Below, in pieces: positions 1 through 9,451 of a DNA stretch of 64,000 nucleotides; positions within the stretch are counted from its first letter, which is position 1; each line of letters starts with the position of its first letter. Made by a program: the position numbers and the translations under genes. The notes under the pieces were generated by a model. The model had not been told where the DNA came from, made no database searches, and saw nothing but the letters and a program-made list of their open reading frames with translations. This DNA comes from Brevibacillus panacihumi W25 (lineage in GTDB: Bacteria; Bacillota; Bacilli; Brevibacillales; Brevibacillaceae). The stretch spans positions 1,810,579 to 1,874,578 of the forward strand of contig NZ_KI629782.1 of assembly GCF_000503775.1 (NCBI RefSeq), read 5' to 3'.

Positions 1-556
1 CACCCTTTTCAGATGGCTCGACAACATCGAAAATGCGTTTGCCGTCCTCGCCTGTATCCTGCTTCTGTTTGCCACCTTCTCCATCGGGGCCCAGGTCATT
101 TCCCGCACCTTTTTCGACTATCCGCTGCTTTGGGTCGATGAGGTGAATGCCTATATCCTGGTCTACCTGCCCTTTTTGGCGGGGGCTTGGCTGGCGCGCA
201 GCAGCGGCCACATCGCAGTCGATATCATCGAGGGCATGCTGTCCCCGCGATTGCGCGCCTACAATGACATGCTGGTCGCGCTGATCGGCATTGCAGTGAG
301 CGCAGTGCTGTTCTGGTACGGCACGCTGGTCTCGATTGATCACTACGTCCGCGATATTCGCAGCATGTCGGTGATCGCGATACCCAAGCTGTACGTAATC
401 GTGATCATTCCGATCGGCTCGCTGCTGCTTGCTCTGGAATTCGCACGCAAGCTGTACCTGGCAACCCTCGCCCGCAAAAAACAGGATGAGGATATCGTCA
501 TAACCCCGGATTCACCATCTCTGTTCACCAAAGAACAAGGAATAAAGGAGGGATGA
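1..556 (+). CDS. TRAP transporter small permease, DctQ type (5' partial)
   Basis: The reading frame is open from base 2 to the stop at 554-556, so the gene starts upstream of the window. The product is a small hydrophobic protein with about four membrane segments and the short motif LWVDEVNAY early on, typical of DctQ subunits. DctQ pairs with the large DctM permease to import an organic acid or similar solute delivered by a binding protein and driven by an ion gradient. Its stop overlaps the dctM start (ATGA), so the two are translationally coupled. The binding protein is not visible, so the substrate cannot be named. Confidence 0.9.
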   Translation, partial: TLFRWLDNIENAFAVLACILLLFATFSIGAQVISRTFFDYPLLWVDEVNAYILVYLPFLAGAWLARSSGHIAVDIIEGMLSPRLRAYNDMLVALIGIAVSAVLFWYGTLVSIDHYVRDIRSMSVIAIPKLYVIVIIPIGSLLLALEFARKLYLATLARKKQDEDIVITPDSPSLFTKEQGIKEG

Positions 557-1875
557 TCGTGGACTGGTGGCACATTCTCTTACTGATCTTTTTCAGTTTG
601 CTTGCTTTGATGATTCTGCGCGTACCAGTGGCCTTTTCTTTCCTCGCGATCAATATCGTAGCAGCCATTTTTCTCTGGGGCGGAGAAGTGGGACTTCGAC
701 AATTGATGGGAAGCATCGAAAGCTCTCTCGCCACCTTTGCGCTGGCCCCGATTCCGCTTTTTATCCTGATGGGCGAAATCATGTTCCATACGGGCATCGC
801 CCCGAGGATGATCGATACCCTCGACAAGTGGTTTGGAAAAGTTCCGGGGCGATTGAGTTTGCTCGCTGTGACGGGAGGAACCCTGATCTCTACCCTGACA
901 GGTTCGACGATGGCGAGCACCTCGATGCTCGGCTCCACGCTCGTCCCGGAGATGGAGCGGCGTCAGTACAAAAACCAGATGTCGATCGGGCCGATTCTCG
1001 GCAGCGGAACCTTGGCTGCCTTGATCCCGCCAAGCGCTTTGGGCGTTCTGCTCGCTTCGATGGGACAAATCTCCATCGGCGCGTTTATGATCGCGATCAT
1101 CTTGCCCGGTGTCCTGATGGCGATATTGTTCGGACTGTATATTATCATCCGGGCCAAGCTTCAACCCGAGCTGGCACCGAACTATGATGTCGCGTCCATT
1201 CCACTCTCGGAAAAAATCAAGGCAACCGTCGTCTACATCTTTCCTTTATCCCTGATTATCTTCCTCGTCGTGGGATTGATGTTCTTAGGCGTTGCTACTC
1301 CGACCGAAGCAGCTGCGATGGGCTCGATCGGCAGTCTGCTGCTCGCTGCCTACTACAAGCAGTTGAATTTCCATACGCTGAAGCTGGCGTTGATCGGCAC
1401 ACTCAAGATTTCCGCCATGATGCTGATGATTATTGCCGGATCGACGGGTTTTAGCCAAATCCTGTCCTTTTCCGGGGCGACCAGTGAACTGGTTCGCATG
1501 ATTGCCAGCCTCGATGTATCAGTGACATTGCTCGTGATCGGCATGCTTTTGATCGTGCTTTTGCTCGGCTCCTTCATGGAATCTCTTTCCATACTCATGG
1601 TGTGCCTGCCGATCTTTATCCCGATCGCCAATACGCTGGGCATCGATTTGCTTTGGTTCGCCGCCATGCTGTTGATCACGATTGAAATCGGAACGATCTC
1701 TCCACCGTTTGGAACCGGACTGTTCGTGATGAAAGCCGTCGCACCCAAAGGGGTCAAAATGGGGCAAGTCTACGCGGCAGCCTTCCCATTTATCTGCCTG
1801 GACCTGCTGTTAGTCGCCATCATCATGATCTTTCCGCCGATCGCCACCTGGCTTCCAACCTTAATGAGGACCTGA
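553..1875 (+). CDS. TRAP transporter large permease, DctM type
   Basis: 440 residues, usual length for DctM, with about 12 hydrophobic segments. Family hallmarks include PIPLFILMGE, the glycine/serine-rich TLTGSTMASTSMLGS stretch, and PTEAAAMGSIGSL. This is the channel-forming subunit of the tripartite TRAP importer in the cytoplasmic membrane. The ATG is preceded by AAGGAGGG and overlaps the dctQ stop by four bases. It is last in its operon and is followed by a hairpin terminator. Confidence 0.93.
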   Translation: MIVDWWHILLLIFFSLLALMILRVPVAFSFLAINIVAAIFLWGGEVGLRQLMGSIESSLATFALAPIPLFILMGEIMFHTGIAPRMIDTLDKWFGKVPGRLSLLAVTGGTLISTLTGSTMASTSMLGSTLVPEMERRQYKNQMSIGPILGSGTLAALIPPSALGVLLASMGQISIGAFMIAIILPGVLMAILFGLYIIIRAKLQPELAPNYDVASIPLSEKIKATVVYIFPLSLIIFLVVGLMFLGVATPTEAAAMGSIGSLLLAAYYKQLNFHTLKLALIGTLKISAMMLMIIAGSTGFSQILSFSGATSELVRMIASLDVSVTLLVIGMLLIVLLLGSFMESLSILMVCLPIFIPIANTLGIDLLWFAAMLLITIEIGTISPPFGTGLFVMKAVAPKGVKMGQVYAAAFPFICLDLLLVAIIMIFPPIATWLPTLMRT

Positions 1876-1897
1876 GATGCACACATTCGTTTCCTTT

Positions 1898-1942
1898 CAA
1901 ACCGATCTGTTTGCTTCTGCAAACGGGTCGGTTTTCCATTTT
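1898..1942 (+). terminator. Intrinsic terminator after dctQM
   Basis: An approximately 15-bp stem (AACCGATCTGTTTGC paired with GCAAACGGGTCGGTT, two G-U pairs, TTCT loop) is followed by a T-rich run. It ends the TRAP operon. Confidence 0.85.
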
Positions 1943-2056
1943 TCGTCATCTTTCAACACTTTTGTCGAAATAAAAGGATTACTAGTCCGAACGTGGAATA
2001 GTTCTATTCGACTTTATTCATCCTACCCCTTTTCCTAAAGCAGCGAGGTGTAACAG

Positions 2057-3529
2057 TTGAACGCCCGTTTTCGACTTAAATTGACGATGACCATGATTGT
2101 CTTTGCCCTCACGATTTCCTTCTCCATCACGACCAGCGACTACCTGCGGATGCGCGATCGCGCCATTGAGAACAAGCAAAATCAGGTTAAGCAGGACGAA
2201 CAATTGGCCAAGTACGCATTGGAGACCGTCGAAAAAGCCTACTATGTGTTTGGAGATAGCATTGCGCACAAAATGAAAGACACCTCGCTCCAGCTCCTGG
2301 ACATGTATGAGGAAAATCCCTCCTTTGAAACCTGGGACTTCGACGCTCTCAAACGCCGGTTTTCACTCGATGTTTACGTCATCGACAGCAACAATGTCAT
2401 TCTCTACAGCTCGTTCAGGCAAGATATCGGTATGGATTTCAATGCTTGTTGCGGGAAATTGGCCAAGGTGCTGGATGAATACCGAAACAACGGCGAGTTT
2501 TTCCACGATGGGATGGATCTCGAACAAAAGACTGGCATCATCAAAAAATACAGCTACATGCCAACACCAGATAAAAAGTACATCATCCAGCTTGGCTACT
2601 CTCTGCAAGAGGGGGATATCTTTCACAAGTTTAATTTTCTCTCCACGATCGACCAGCTCGTTGAAAGATCACAGTCCATCTATGCAATCAATGTCCTGAA
2701 TATTGGCGGATACAAACTGGGAGATCCTTCGGCCATACAACGAAAGCTTCCCCCGGAACGCAGAAAAGCGTTCGAGAAAACACTGGAGACAGGCACGACA
2801 ATCGAATGCGAGGATTTGTGGAACAATGAACCCGCCATCTACAGATACGTCCACTATACATCGGAGTATGATGACGGTACTACGAAGAACAAGGTACTGG
2901 AAATCGTCTACCATGACATGGATTTGCAAGAGATCCAGAACGATCACAGAAACCAGTTTATCATTCAGCTCTTGATTATTCTGATTATCACAATCATTCT
3001 CTCCTCGCTTATATCGCGTTGGGTTGCAAGGCCGATGTACCTGGCCTTTCACGACAGCCTCACTGGACTGAACAACAGAGCGGCTTTTGACGAACGACTG
3101 AAGGCGGCGATCTCCAAGAAGCATGAGCAATCAGCGCTGTTGATGATCGATCTGGACAATTTCAAGCTGGTCAATGACCATTTGGGCCATGACATGGGCG
3201 ATCACTTATTGCAGTGTGTAGCCCTTGTCCTGCGCAAGGTGGCTCGCCCCATGGATACGCCGATCCGGCTTGGCGGTGACGAATTCGTCCTGATCATGCC
3301 CTCAGCAGATCGGGCAGAAGCAGAAGAGACAGCCCAACAACTGATTGATTCCATTCTGGTGTCGACGGCGGAGGAATTTCAGTTAGACGGTGAAAAAGTA
3401 ACGGTCAGCATCGGCATTGCGCTGTTTCCTGAGCACGGCCTGAACCCTGACATGCTGTACAAGCGGGCAGATCAAGCCTTGTACGATTCCAAGAAAAAAG
3501 GCAAAAACCAATACAAATTCTACAGTTGA
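2057..3529 (+). CDS. Membrane-bound diguanylate cyclase (GGDEF)
   Basis: 490 residues starting at TTG with GAGGTG seven bases upstream. The N-terminal membrane helix is followed by an extracytoplasmic region of roughly 250 residues that resembles a Cache-like sensor, a second membrane helix near residues 300-320, and a C-terminal GGDEF domain. The catalytic motif GGDEF is intact at residues 406-410. An RPMD product-inhibition (RxxD) site lies at 397-400, exactly five residues before it. It should therefore make cyclic di-GMP and be feedback-inhibited. There is no EAL domain. A PilZ-type effector lies elsewhere in the window (28222-28842). The sensed ligand is unknown. Confidence 0.92.
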   Translation: MNARFRLKLTMTMIVFALTISFSITTSDYLRMRDRAIENKQNQVKQDEQLAKYALETVEKAYYVFGDSIAHKMKDTSLQLLDMYEENPSFETWDFDALKRRFSLDVYVIDSNNVILYSSFRQDIGMDFNACCGKLAKVLDEYRNNGEFFHDGMDLEQKTGIIKKYSYMPTPDKKYIIQLGYSLQEGDIFHKFNFLSTIDQLVERSQSIYAINVLNIGGYKLGDPSAIQRKLPPERRKAFEKTLETGTTIECEDLWNNEPAIYRYVHYTSEYDDGTTKNKVLEIVYHDMDLQEIQNDHRNQFIIQLLIILIITIILSSLISRWVARPMYLAFHDSLTGLNNRAAFDERLKAAISKKHEQSALLMIDLDNFKLVNDHLGHDMGDHLLQCVALVLRKVARPMDTPIRLGGDEFVLIMPSADRAEAEETAQQLIDSILVSTAEEFQLDGEKVTVSIGIALFPEHGLNPDMLYKRADQALYDSKKKGKNQYKFYS

Positions 3530-3662
3530 ATACAGCCTGTGACGACGTAGAACGGTTGTCCAGGCTGTCATTGCAGAGGTTGCTTTTACCATGGAAAGCC
3601 CTGTAAAATGCTGAGTGGGAGTGAATGCTTGTTCTCATTTCCACTCTTAGCCTTGAAGACTA

Positions 3663-4115
3663 TTACAAGTCCTGGGAAAGCCTGATCATGTCTGTCACCT
3701 GAATTCCGTTCTCGAAGATGGCCTCATCGTAGTGCCGCAGGAAGAAGTCTCGGTCGACCCCCGTCATGCGAAAACCGCATTTTTGATACAAAGCAAGCTG
3801 ACCCACACTGGAGTTGCCAGTGCCGATTTCCATCGTTTGATAACCGGCCTCTCTCCCCTGCTGGATCGCATGCTCCACCAGTTTCTTGCCAATCCCTCTT
3901 CCTTGATGCTGTTCTGCCACGGCGATATTGACGAGCTCCACCGTCGCCGGACGAGTCGGCAGCAGCACATAGGTGCCCACGATGCTCTCCTCTAGCTCCG
4001 CCACATAGCACTCTCCCCTTTTCAGATATTCTTCCACCAGCGTACGGGATGGGTCTGCCAATAACAGCAGCTCCATCGGAGGACATTCGGCTGCTTGTAG
4101 TCTTCGAATATTCAT
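3663..4115 (-). CDS. GNAT-family N-acetyltransferase
   Basis: 150 residues, the size of a single GNAT domain. The acetyl-CoA binding motif QHQGRGIGKKL is at about residues 89-99 and is followed by ALYQKCGF, the usual motif B. The start has GGAGAG a few bases upstream. It transfers an acetyl group from acetyl-CoA to an unknown amine. It is divergent from the oligopeptide-binding protein gene and shares its short upstream region. Confidence 0.9.
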   Translation of the reverse strand: MNIRRLQAAECPPMELLLLADPSRTLVEEYLKRGECYVAELEESIVGTYVLLPTRPATVELVNIAVAEQHQGRGIGKKLVEHAIQQGREAGYQTMEIGTGNSSVGQLALYQKCGFRMTGVDRDFFLRHYDEAIFENGIQVTDMIRLSQDL

Positions 4116-4174
4116 TCGTTTCTCTCTCCTTATCTAAAACATTATCAACAAAAATTAAATCTTCACGACAATTA

Positions 4175-4203
4175 TTTTCACTACATATTTACATGGGTAT
4201 AGT
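4175..4203 (+). promoter_or_regulatory. Candidate sigma-A promoter for the oligopeptide-binding gene
   Basis: TTTTCA (4175-4180) and TATAGT (4198-4203) are separated by exactly 17 bases, about 30 bases before the GTG start at 4235. The -35 is weak, so this is a prediction from spacing and the -10 box. Confidence 0.5.
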
Positions 4204-4234
4204 AAGAGTAGTTACGAAAGGGGGGAACCCCATC

Positions 4235-5875
4235 GTGAGAAAAGTGATTTTCATAGCGATGTGTATAGTACTCTGCATGAGTGCAGCGATAACGGGCTGT
4301 GAGAAAAACGCCTCCAGCCAATCCAACCAGGGAAGGATACCCGAACCGCCACCAGAACAACCACCCGCACAAAAAGTGCTGCGAATGAACCTGTCGATTG
4401 AACCGCCTACAGCAGATCCTGCTTTCGCGGAGGATTCTACGTCGGCCGCCGTCATTCGTGCGACCTTCGATGGTTTGACGCGCATCGGAACCGATGGGAC
4501 GCCTCAGTTGGCTGTTGCGAACAAAATGGAAGTCTCAGCGGACAGGCTCACGTATACCTTCCACTTGCGCGATAGCCAATGGAGCAATGGCGAGCCTGTG
4601 ACGGCCCATGATTTTGAGTACGCCTGGAAACGCGTCCTCGATCCCAGGACCGCATCCATCTATGCCTATCAGATGTACTATCTCAAAAACGGCGAAAAAT
4701 TCAACAATGGCCTTGCCTCAGCAGACGAGGTCGGAGTCAAGGCACTCAATGACAAAACACTTGTCGTGCAGCTTGAGCATCCGACTTCCTACTTCCCGGA
4801 GCTGACTGCCTTTGCTACCTATTATCCCGTCTATCGGCCGCAGATCGAGGCCAATTCCCGCTGGGCGTCAAACGCGGATACCCATGTGGGCAACGGTCCG
4901 TTCAAAATCGAGCAATGGGACCATTATACAAAGCTGGTTCTGGCAAAAAACAACCAGTATTGGGACAAGGATGCCGTCAAGCTTGATCGCGTGGAATTTT
5001 CCATGATCTCGGATGAGAATACTGAGTTGTTTCTCTATGAAAAAGATGAACTGGACTGGGCAGGCGCCCCGCTCAGCACCTTGCCCGCTCAAGCGATACC
5101 CGGCTTGACCGATGCGGGGAAGATCAGAACCCGGACGATTGCGGCAGTCTATATGTACAAATTCAATACTCAACAGGTTCCTTTCAACAATGTCAAGATT
5201 CGCAAGGCGTTCTCTTACGCCATCAATCGACAGCTTATTATTGATCAGGTCAGGCAAGGTCATCAGGAGCCGGCACTGGGTTTCGTTCCCCCATCGATGG
5301 CCGTTCACACCGAACCATATTTTTTGGACAACGATACCGAGACTGCCAAAAAACTGCTGCAGGAAGGCTTGAACGAGCTGGGCCTAGCTACCCTGCCTCC
5401 TATCACGCTCACGTACAATACCTCTGAATCACACAAGCAATTGGCAGAGGCAGTCGCAGGACAATGGCGACAAGCGTTTCACATCGATGTGAAGGTAGAA
5501 GACAAAGAGTGGACCCAATTTTTGAAAGACCAGCACAAGGGAGACTATCAGATCTCCAGGTCTGGATGGCTCGGGGATTTTAACGATCCGATCAGCTTCT
5601 TGGGCATCTTCCGGGACCGTGCAGGCGGGAACAACGATACCGGGTGGGAAAATAAACGTTATCAAGCGCTGTTAAAACAATCGGCCCTGGAGATGAACAC
5701 GCAGAAGCGGAATCAATTGCTCGCACAGGCAGAGCAAATCCTGATGGACGAAATGCCGATCGCTCCCCTCTTCTACTATACCAATTCCTGGGTAAAGCAT
5801 GATCGTGTCAAAGGTGTCTTTATTGACGGAATGGGCAATCTCGAGCTCAAATGGGGCGACATCGTCAACAAATAA
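4235..5875 (+). CDS. Oligopeptide ABC transporter substrate-binding lipoprotein (OppA/DppE type)
   Basis: 546 residues from a GTG at 4235 preceded by AAGGGGGGA. The frame stays open upstream to 4049, but that stretch overlaps the divergent GNAT gene and lacks a leader. The N-terminus has a basic end, a hydrophobic core and a lipobox ending at Cys22, so it is lipid-anchored outside the membrane. The rest matches family 5 binding proteins (SBP_bac_5): LRMNLSIEPPTADPAF, the VGNGPF-type region and a C-terminal MPIAPLFYYTNSW. It captures oligopeptides for an Opp permease. No permease or ATPase is adjacent, so it is an orphan binding protein using a shared transporter, or a peptide-signal receptor. 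Confidence 0.92.
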   Translation: MRKVIFIAMCIVLCMSAAITGCEKNASSQSNQGRIPEPPPEQPPAQKVLRMNLSIEPPTADPAFAEDSTSAAVIRATFDGLTRIGTDGTPQLAVANKMEVSADRLTYTFHLRDSQWSNGEPVTAHDFEYAWKRVLDPRTASIYAYQMYYLKNGEKFNNGLASADEVGVKALNDKTLVVQLEHPTSYFPELTAFATYYPVYRPQIEANSRWASNADTHVGNGPFKIEQWDHYTKLVLAKNNQYWDKDAVKLDRVEFSMISDENTELFLYEKDELDWAGAPLSTLPAQAIPGLTDAGKIRTRTIAAVYMYKFNTQQVPFNNVKIRKAFSYAINRQLIIDQVRQGHQEPALGFVPPSMAVHTEPYFLDNDTETAKKLLQEGLNELGLATLPPITLTYNTSESHKQLAEAVAGQWRQAFHIDVKVEDKEWTQFLKDQHKGDYQISRSGWLGDFNDPISFLGIFRDRAGGNNDTGWENKRYQALLKQSALEMNTQKRNQLLAQAEQILMDEMPIAPLFYYTNSWVKHDRVKGVFIDGMGNLELKWGDIVNK

Positions 5876-5900
5876 GAGAAAGAAAAAATGAGGTGATCGG

Positions 5901-6437
5901 ATGAAGCTGTTTTTGGTCAGGCATTGCAGCGCCGAAGGTCAGGAGGCTGCGGCCCCTTTGACCACGGCGGGACAGGAACAAGCCCAGCGTCTCGCCGACT
6001 TTTTGCAGGGAAAAGAGATTGCAAGAATCATCTCAAGTCCATTTCTTCGCACCCGTCAATCCGTACAGCCTTTAGCGGACCGTCTTGGTCTTCCGATCGA
6101 TGCAGATGAGCGGCTGGCGGAGCGGGTGCTTTGCGGCGAAAACCATCCCGATTGGCGCTCCATGCTCCAGCGCACCTTTGACGACCTGGACCTGATCTTC
6201 GCAGGTGGTGAATCCAGCAGAATGGCGATGAACCGCGCCCTCGGCGTGATCGGAGAAGTTACCGCTAGCGGCAGCGGAAACATCGTCCTGGCTACCCATG
6301 GCAATCTGCTCTCCTTGCTGCTCAAGCATTATGACGAGCGTACAGGATATGCCGAATGGGAGCGGCTGACCAATCCCGACGTCTACGAACTCTCCTTTTC
6401 GAAGGCTCCCGTCAGGCCGGTGCGCATCTGGGATTAA
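5901..6437 (+). CDS. Histidine phosphatase family protein (SixA/phosphoglycerate mutase-like)
   Basis: 178 residues with the RH signature at the start (LVRHCSAEG, phospho-accepting His8), a downstream SSPFLRTRQS arginine region, and the second catalytic histidine in ATHGN. These are the catalytic features of the branch-2-like histidine phosphatases. It should hydrolyse a phosphate ester or phosphohistidine; the substrate is unknown. The start has GAGGTGATCGG just upstream. It follows the binding-protein gene by 25 bases and may be co-transcribed. Its stop overlaps that of the convergent methyltransferase gene. Confidence 0.88.
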   Translation: MKLFLVRHCSAEGQEAAAPLTTAGQEQAQRLADFLQGKEIARIISSPFLRTRQSVQPLADRLGLPIDADERLAERVLCGENHPDWRSMLQRTFDDLDLIFAGGESSRMAMNRALGVIGEVTASGSGNIVLATHGNLLSLLLKHYDERTGYAEWERLTNPDVYELSFSKAPVRPVRIWD

Positions 6438-7171
6438 TCCCTCTCCCTTCTTTTCTTAGCCGAAAAAAAGAGAAACAGCGGAATCCTCATCCTGCGTTGA
6501 TAGGTTTCCTCCTGGCGAAAATTCGTGCGTAGCGGCTTGGATTCTCTTACGTGCTCCACGACAAAACCAGCTTTTTGCAATGCAAGGAAATACGTCTCAA
6601 TGGAACGGTGGTACTTGTAGACAGTCCCACCCATCCATTGCTGCTCCCGGTAGCCTTCTGTGAAATAATGGTCCACTACCCAGCTTGTACGTATGCCTGA
6701 GGGCTGCAATGTAGACGTAATGACGGGATGCTCGACAGAAAATATGAGTTTGCCGTCGGGCGTCAAAGTCTGGAAAAAGTTGTGCAGCAAACGGTCCAGA
6801 TCCGCTACATAATGAATCGCCAGACGGGAGATCACCCGGTCAAAGGCTTCATGCGGATAATCCCACTCCTCCATCCAGGTTCGAACGACGTTCCCGTTGG
6901 CCCCCTCCAGCGACTTTTGTGCGGCCGTCACCATGTTGCCAGATCCCTCCAAGCCCAGATAAGCCGTACAGCCTCGGTCCAGTAACTCTCTCCCGTAGCT
7001 CGCGTCTCCACAGCCGACATCAAGTATGCGTAATCCTGCTACGCTCCCCAGCAGTTCTTGGAAGACAGGCTTCTCCAGCGTGTCATTGGCGTTTTCCTCA
7101 GCTTGTCTGCGCTCCATATACCTGGCAAAATTCTCATCCCTGTCATAAAAATCCGATCCGTGATAATTCAT
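6434..7171 (-). CDS. Class I SAM-dependent methyltransferase
   Basis: 245 residues starting at the ATG at 7171, which has a G-rich ribosome site. An in-frame upstream extension to 7246 lacks family similarity and overlaps the next gene's leader. SAM-binding motif I, ILDVGCGDA, lies at residues 49-57. The motif around FSVEHPVITS follows the Rossmann core, as in Methyltransf_11/25 proteins. It methylates an unidentified small molecule or macromolecule. It is convergent with the histidine phosphatase gene, the stop codons sharing bases. Confidence 0.88.
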   Translation of the reverse strand: MNYHGSDFYDRDENFARYMERRQAEENANDTLEKPVFQELLGSVAGLRILDVGCGDASYGRELLDRGCTAYLGLEGSGNMVTAAQKSLEGANGNVVRTWMEEWDYPHEAFDRVISRLAIHYVADLDRLLHNFFQTLTPDGKLIFSVEHPVITSTLQPSGIRTSWVVDHYFTEGYREQQWMGGTVYKYHRSIETYFLALQKAGFVVEHVRESKPLRTNFRQEETYQRRMRIPLFLFFSAKKRRERD

Positions 7172-7322
7172 CCCCAGCCCCCCTAACCGCCTCTCTCTTC
7201 CATTCGACTCTTCCTTTTCTGTGCACGAGACACAAAACCCTCCCAAACGTAGGCAAGCACGCTGCGCCCACCCATGTCATACGATGTACCATCAAATGTT
7301 CATGACAAGGGTGAATACAAGA

Positions 7323-7844
7323 ATGAATTGGTATGTACCTGCTGCTTATGGATACGATCCGCGATTCGTGTCCTCCTCGTATGCTTATGCACCGACCCAA
7401 TCCTACGCTGAGATTCAGGGCGGTCCTCTGGCTCCCGATCTGCAAGGCTTTGTGGTGTTTACCGACGTCCCTTATGGCACGGATGTATTTGTAGAAGTGA
7501 GCGGTCTTCCTTCCCATGAAGGCCACCAGCCGGTCGGCCCCTTTTTTGGCTTCCATGTGCATGACAAAGGCTCTTGCGCCATCGGCGATCCGACCAATCC
7601 CTTTCAGGCCTCGGGCGAGCACTGGAATCCTACCAACCAGCCCCACCCTCATCACGCAGGAGATCTGCCTGTCCTCCTGTCCAATAGCGGATACGCTCGG
7701 ATGAATTTCTTCACCAATCGCTTCCGGGCGGCAGATGTGATCGGAAAAACAGTCGTTATCCACCAAAACCCCGACGATTACCGCACCCAGCCGGCCGGAA
7801 ACTCCGGAAAACGCCTGGCATGCGGACTGATCGTAGCTGGTTAG
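7323..7844 (+). CDS. Cu/Zn superoxide dismutase family protein
   Basis: 173 residues from the ATG at 7323, preceded by AAGGGTG; in-frame codons back to 7221 lack such a site. All metal ligands are present: copper His78, His80, His100 and His147; zinc His100, His108, His111 and Asp114; the probable disulfide Cys85-Cys167; and active-site Arg164. It should convert superoxide to oxygen and peroxide. It lacks an N-terminal signal peptide or lipobox; the first 30 residues are instead rich in Tyr, Ala and Ser, as in spore-coat-associated proteins. A strong terminator follows. Confidence 0.93.
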   Translation: MNWYVPAAYGYDPRFVSSSYAYAPTQSYAEIQGGPLAPDLQGFVVFTDVPYGTDVFVEVSGLPSHEGHQPVGPFFGFHVHDKGSCAIGDPTNPFQASGEHWNPTNQPHPHHAGDLPVLLSNSGYARMNFFTNRFRAADVIGKTVVIHQNPDDYRTQPAGNSGKRLACGLIVAG

Positions 7845-7848
7845 CAAA

Positions 7849-7896
7849 TAAAAGAGAAGAATATTTCCTGGCACTGAAATGTTCTTCTCTTTTTAG
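7849..7896 (+). terminator. Intrinsic terminator after the superoxide dismutase gene
   Basis: An 18-base arm AAAAGAGAAGAATATTTC pairs with GAAATGTTCTTCTCTTTT with one G-U pair, ending in a T run. Confidence 0.85.
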
Positions 7897-7971
7897 GTAC
7901 TTTCTACTAATCGTCATAGGTATTTATTCCGATACAACAAGTAATTCATCTAATAAAGGAGTCATACACCC

Positions 7972-9429
7972 ATGAACCGATTGCAAAAATGGATCAGCCT
8001 CGCAAGCATCATTCTACTTTTTGTGTCCACTCTCGGCATCAGCAGTGCCAAGGCCTCTTGCTATGCCACCCGCAATCCTTTAGCTCCCGTGTTGAAGGAA
8101 GTCATTATCGATGCGGACGGCAATCTGTCCGCCTATGTTCGGGTTGAACCGGAATATCTCGAACACATGCAACTGGTCTTTATGGACAAGCGGGGAAGAG
8201 AGCAGTGGCGCATCCCGGTGAATACCGTAGCAAAGCAGAGAACCGAAACCGTCACAGCCAGCGATCTGCAAGGCCAAGAAATTCAAGTCAAAGTCAAGAC
8301 AGGTGAAATCCGCATCTCCCATAAAGAGCTGGACGAGCTGTCAGTCGATGCAAAAGTGTATCTGGAAGTACGAAACTATCAACCAAAAGAAAAGAAAACC
8401 ACAGGCGAATATTTTATCGATCCTATCGTCTCAGAAGAGGCATGCGGCAAATTCACCCTGCAATCGGAAGAAGAATCCATCTATTTTACCAAGAGCAAAG
8501 AGAGCGCTTTTCCCGGGTATGTGAAAATCTCTGAGGGTTCGATCCAGATCGTCATCAACCTGACCACTGGATACGAGAAGGCAAAGTTTACGCTCGTCGT
8601 ACTCAATGAAAATGGACAAGTCGTCAAGCGGATTCCTGTACAAACCAAGAACCCGACGCTATCCTCCAAAAGCTTGTCTCTGTCAGCGGGTACGTACACC
8701 GTCCAGCTCGAGATGACAAACGGCGGCAGCAAAACTTATTCCGAAAGTGTCAAGTGGGTCATTTCTGCGCCAAAAGTAGAGTTCTCCATTCCAAGCGGAG
8801 CACAATTTCCCGGGAATGTCACGATCAACAGCAACGGAACGATTAAAGTGACACTTAAAGTGTCCAGTTCCTATCAAGTTTACGAATATTATCTGGTGGT
8901 AGTGGATGCCTGGGGCAACGAAGTGCGTCGCGTGTCCATCGATCCGTCCAATGTCAATCAGCTCATTTCCAACCTCAATCTGACTACCGGGGGCTACACG
9001 CTCTACATCGAAGTCATCGATTCAGCAAGCCAAGAGTATGCACAATCACTGTCTACCTTCTATACGGTGAATACATCGGGACAGATCATCGTCTTCATCG
9101 ACGGAGAATTGCAGAATTACAGCAAGCCGCCTGTCAAAATCAACTCGCGGGTTCTCGTTCCTATGCGCGCTGTCTTTGAAGCGTTTGGCGCGAAGGTAGA
9201 TTGGGATGAAGCGACGCAAAGCGTCACAGCCACTCGAGGCAACGACGTCATCAAGCTGACCATCGGTTCCAAAACGGCATATAAAAATGGGCAGCCCATT
9301 CTCATGGACGTGCCCGCCATTCTGTACAACAATGAGACAACCATGGTTCCCATCCGTTTTGTCAGTGAAGCGTTGGGAGCAAAAGTAAGCTGGGATGGCT
9401 ATTCCAACTCCGTCGTTATCAGCAACTAA
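7972..9429 (+). CDS. Secreted protein with C-terminal copper amine oxidase N-terminal-like (stalk) domain
   Basis: 485 residues with AAGGAG about ten bases before the ATG. A signal peptide covers about residues 1-28 (basic start, hydrophobic core, AKA-type cleavage site). The middle is beta-rich with two related blocks, each beginning near FPGYVK or FPGNVT. The last 115 residues form a CuAO_N1 stalk domain with the paired motifs VPMRAVFEAFGA and VPIRFVSEALGA. This domain is common in Bacillales surface proteins and is usually structural, not catalytic. There is no amine oxidase catalytic domain. Function is unknown; a cell-wall or matrix role is plausible. Confidence 0.88.
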   Translation: MNRLQKWISLASIILLFVSTLGISSAKASCYATRNPLAPVLKEVIIDADGNLSAYVRVEPEYLEHMQLVFMDKRGREQWRIPVNTVAKQRTETVTASDLQGQEIQVKVKTGEIRISHKELDELSVDAKVYLEVRNYQPKEKKTTGEYFIDPIVSEEACGKFTLQSEEESIYFTKSKESAFPGYVKISEGSIQIVINLTTGYEKAKFTLVVLNENGQVVKRIPVQTKNPTLSSKSLSLSAGTYTVQLEMTNGGSKTYSESVKWVISAPKVEFSIPSGAQFPGNVTINSNGTIKVTLKVSSSYQVYEYYLVVVDAWGNEVRRVSIDPSNVNQLISNLNLTTGGYTLYIEVIDSASQEYAQSLSTFYTVNTSGQIIVFIDGELQNYSKPPVKINSRVLVPMRAVFEAFGAKVDWDEATQSVTATRGNDVIKLTIGSKTAYKNGQPILMDVPAILYNNETTMVPIRFVSEALGAKVSWDGYSNSVVISN

Positions 9430-9451
9430 GCTCGCTTTTATTGAGTAGTGG

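Noticed and set aside
3530-3662. Inverted ACAGCCTG...CAGGCTGT after the diguanylate cyclase gene as a terminator
   Set aside because: The loop is long and no T run follows, so it is too weak to call.
7143-7874. 243-codon minus-strand frame opposite the superoxide dismutase gene
   Set aside because: The dismutase has every metal ligand in the plus frame; the minus frame runs through a terminator and a neighbouring gene's start.
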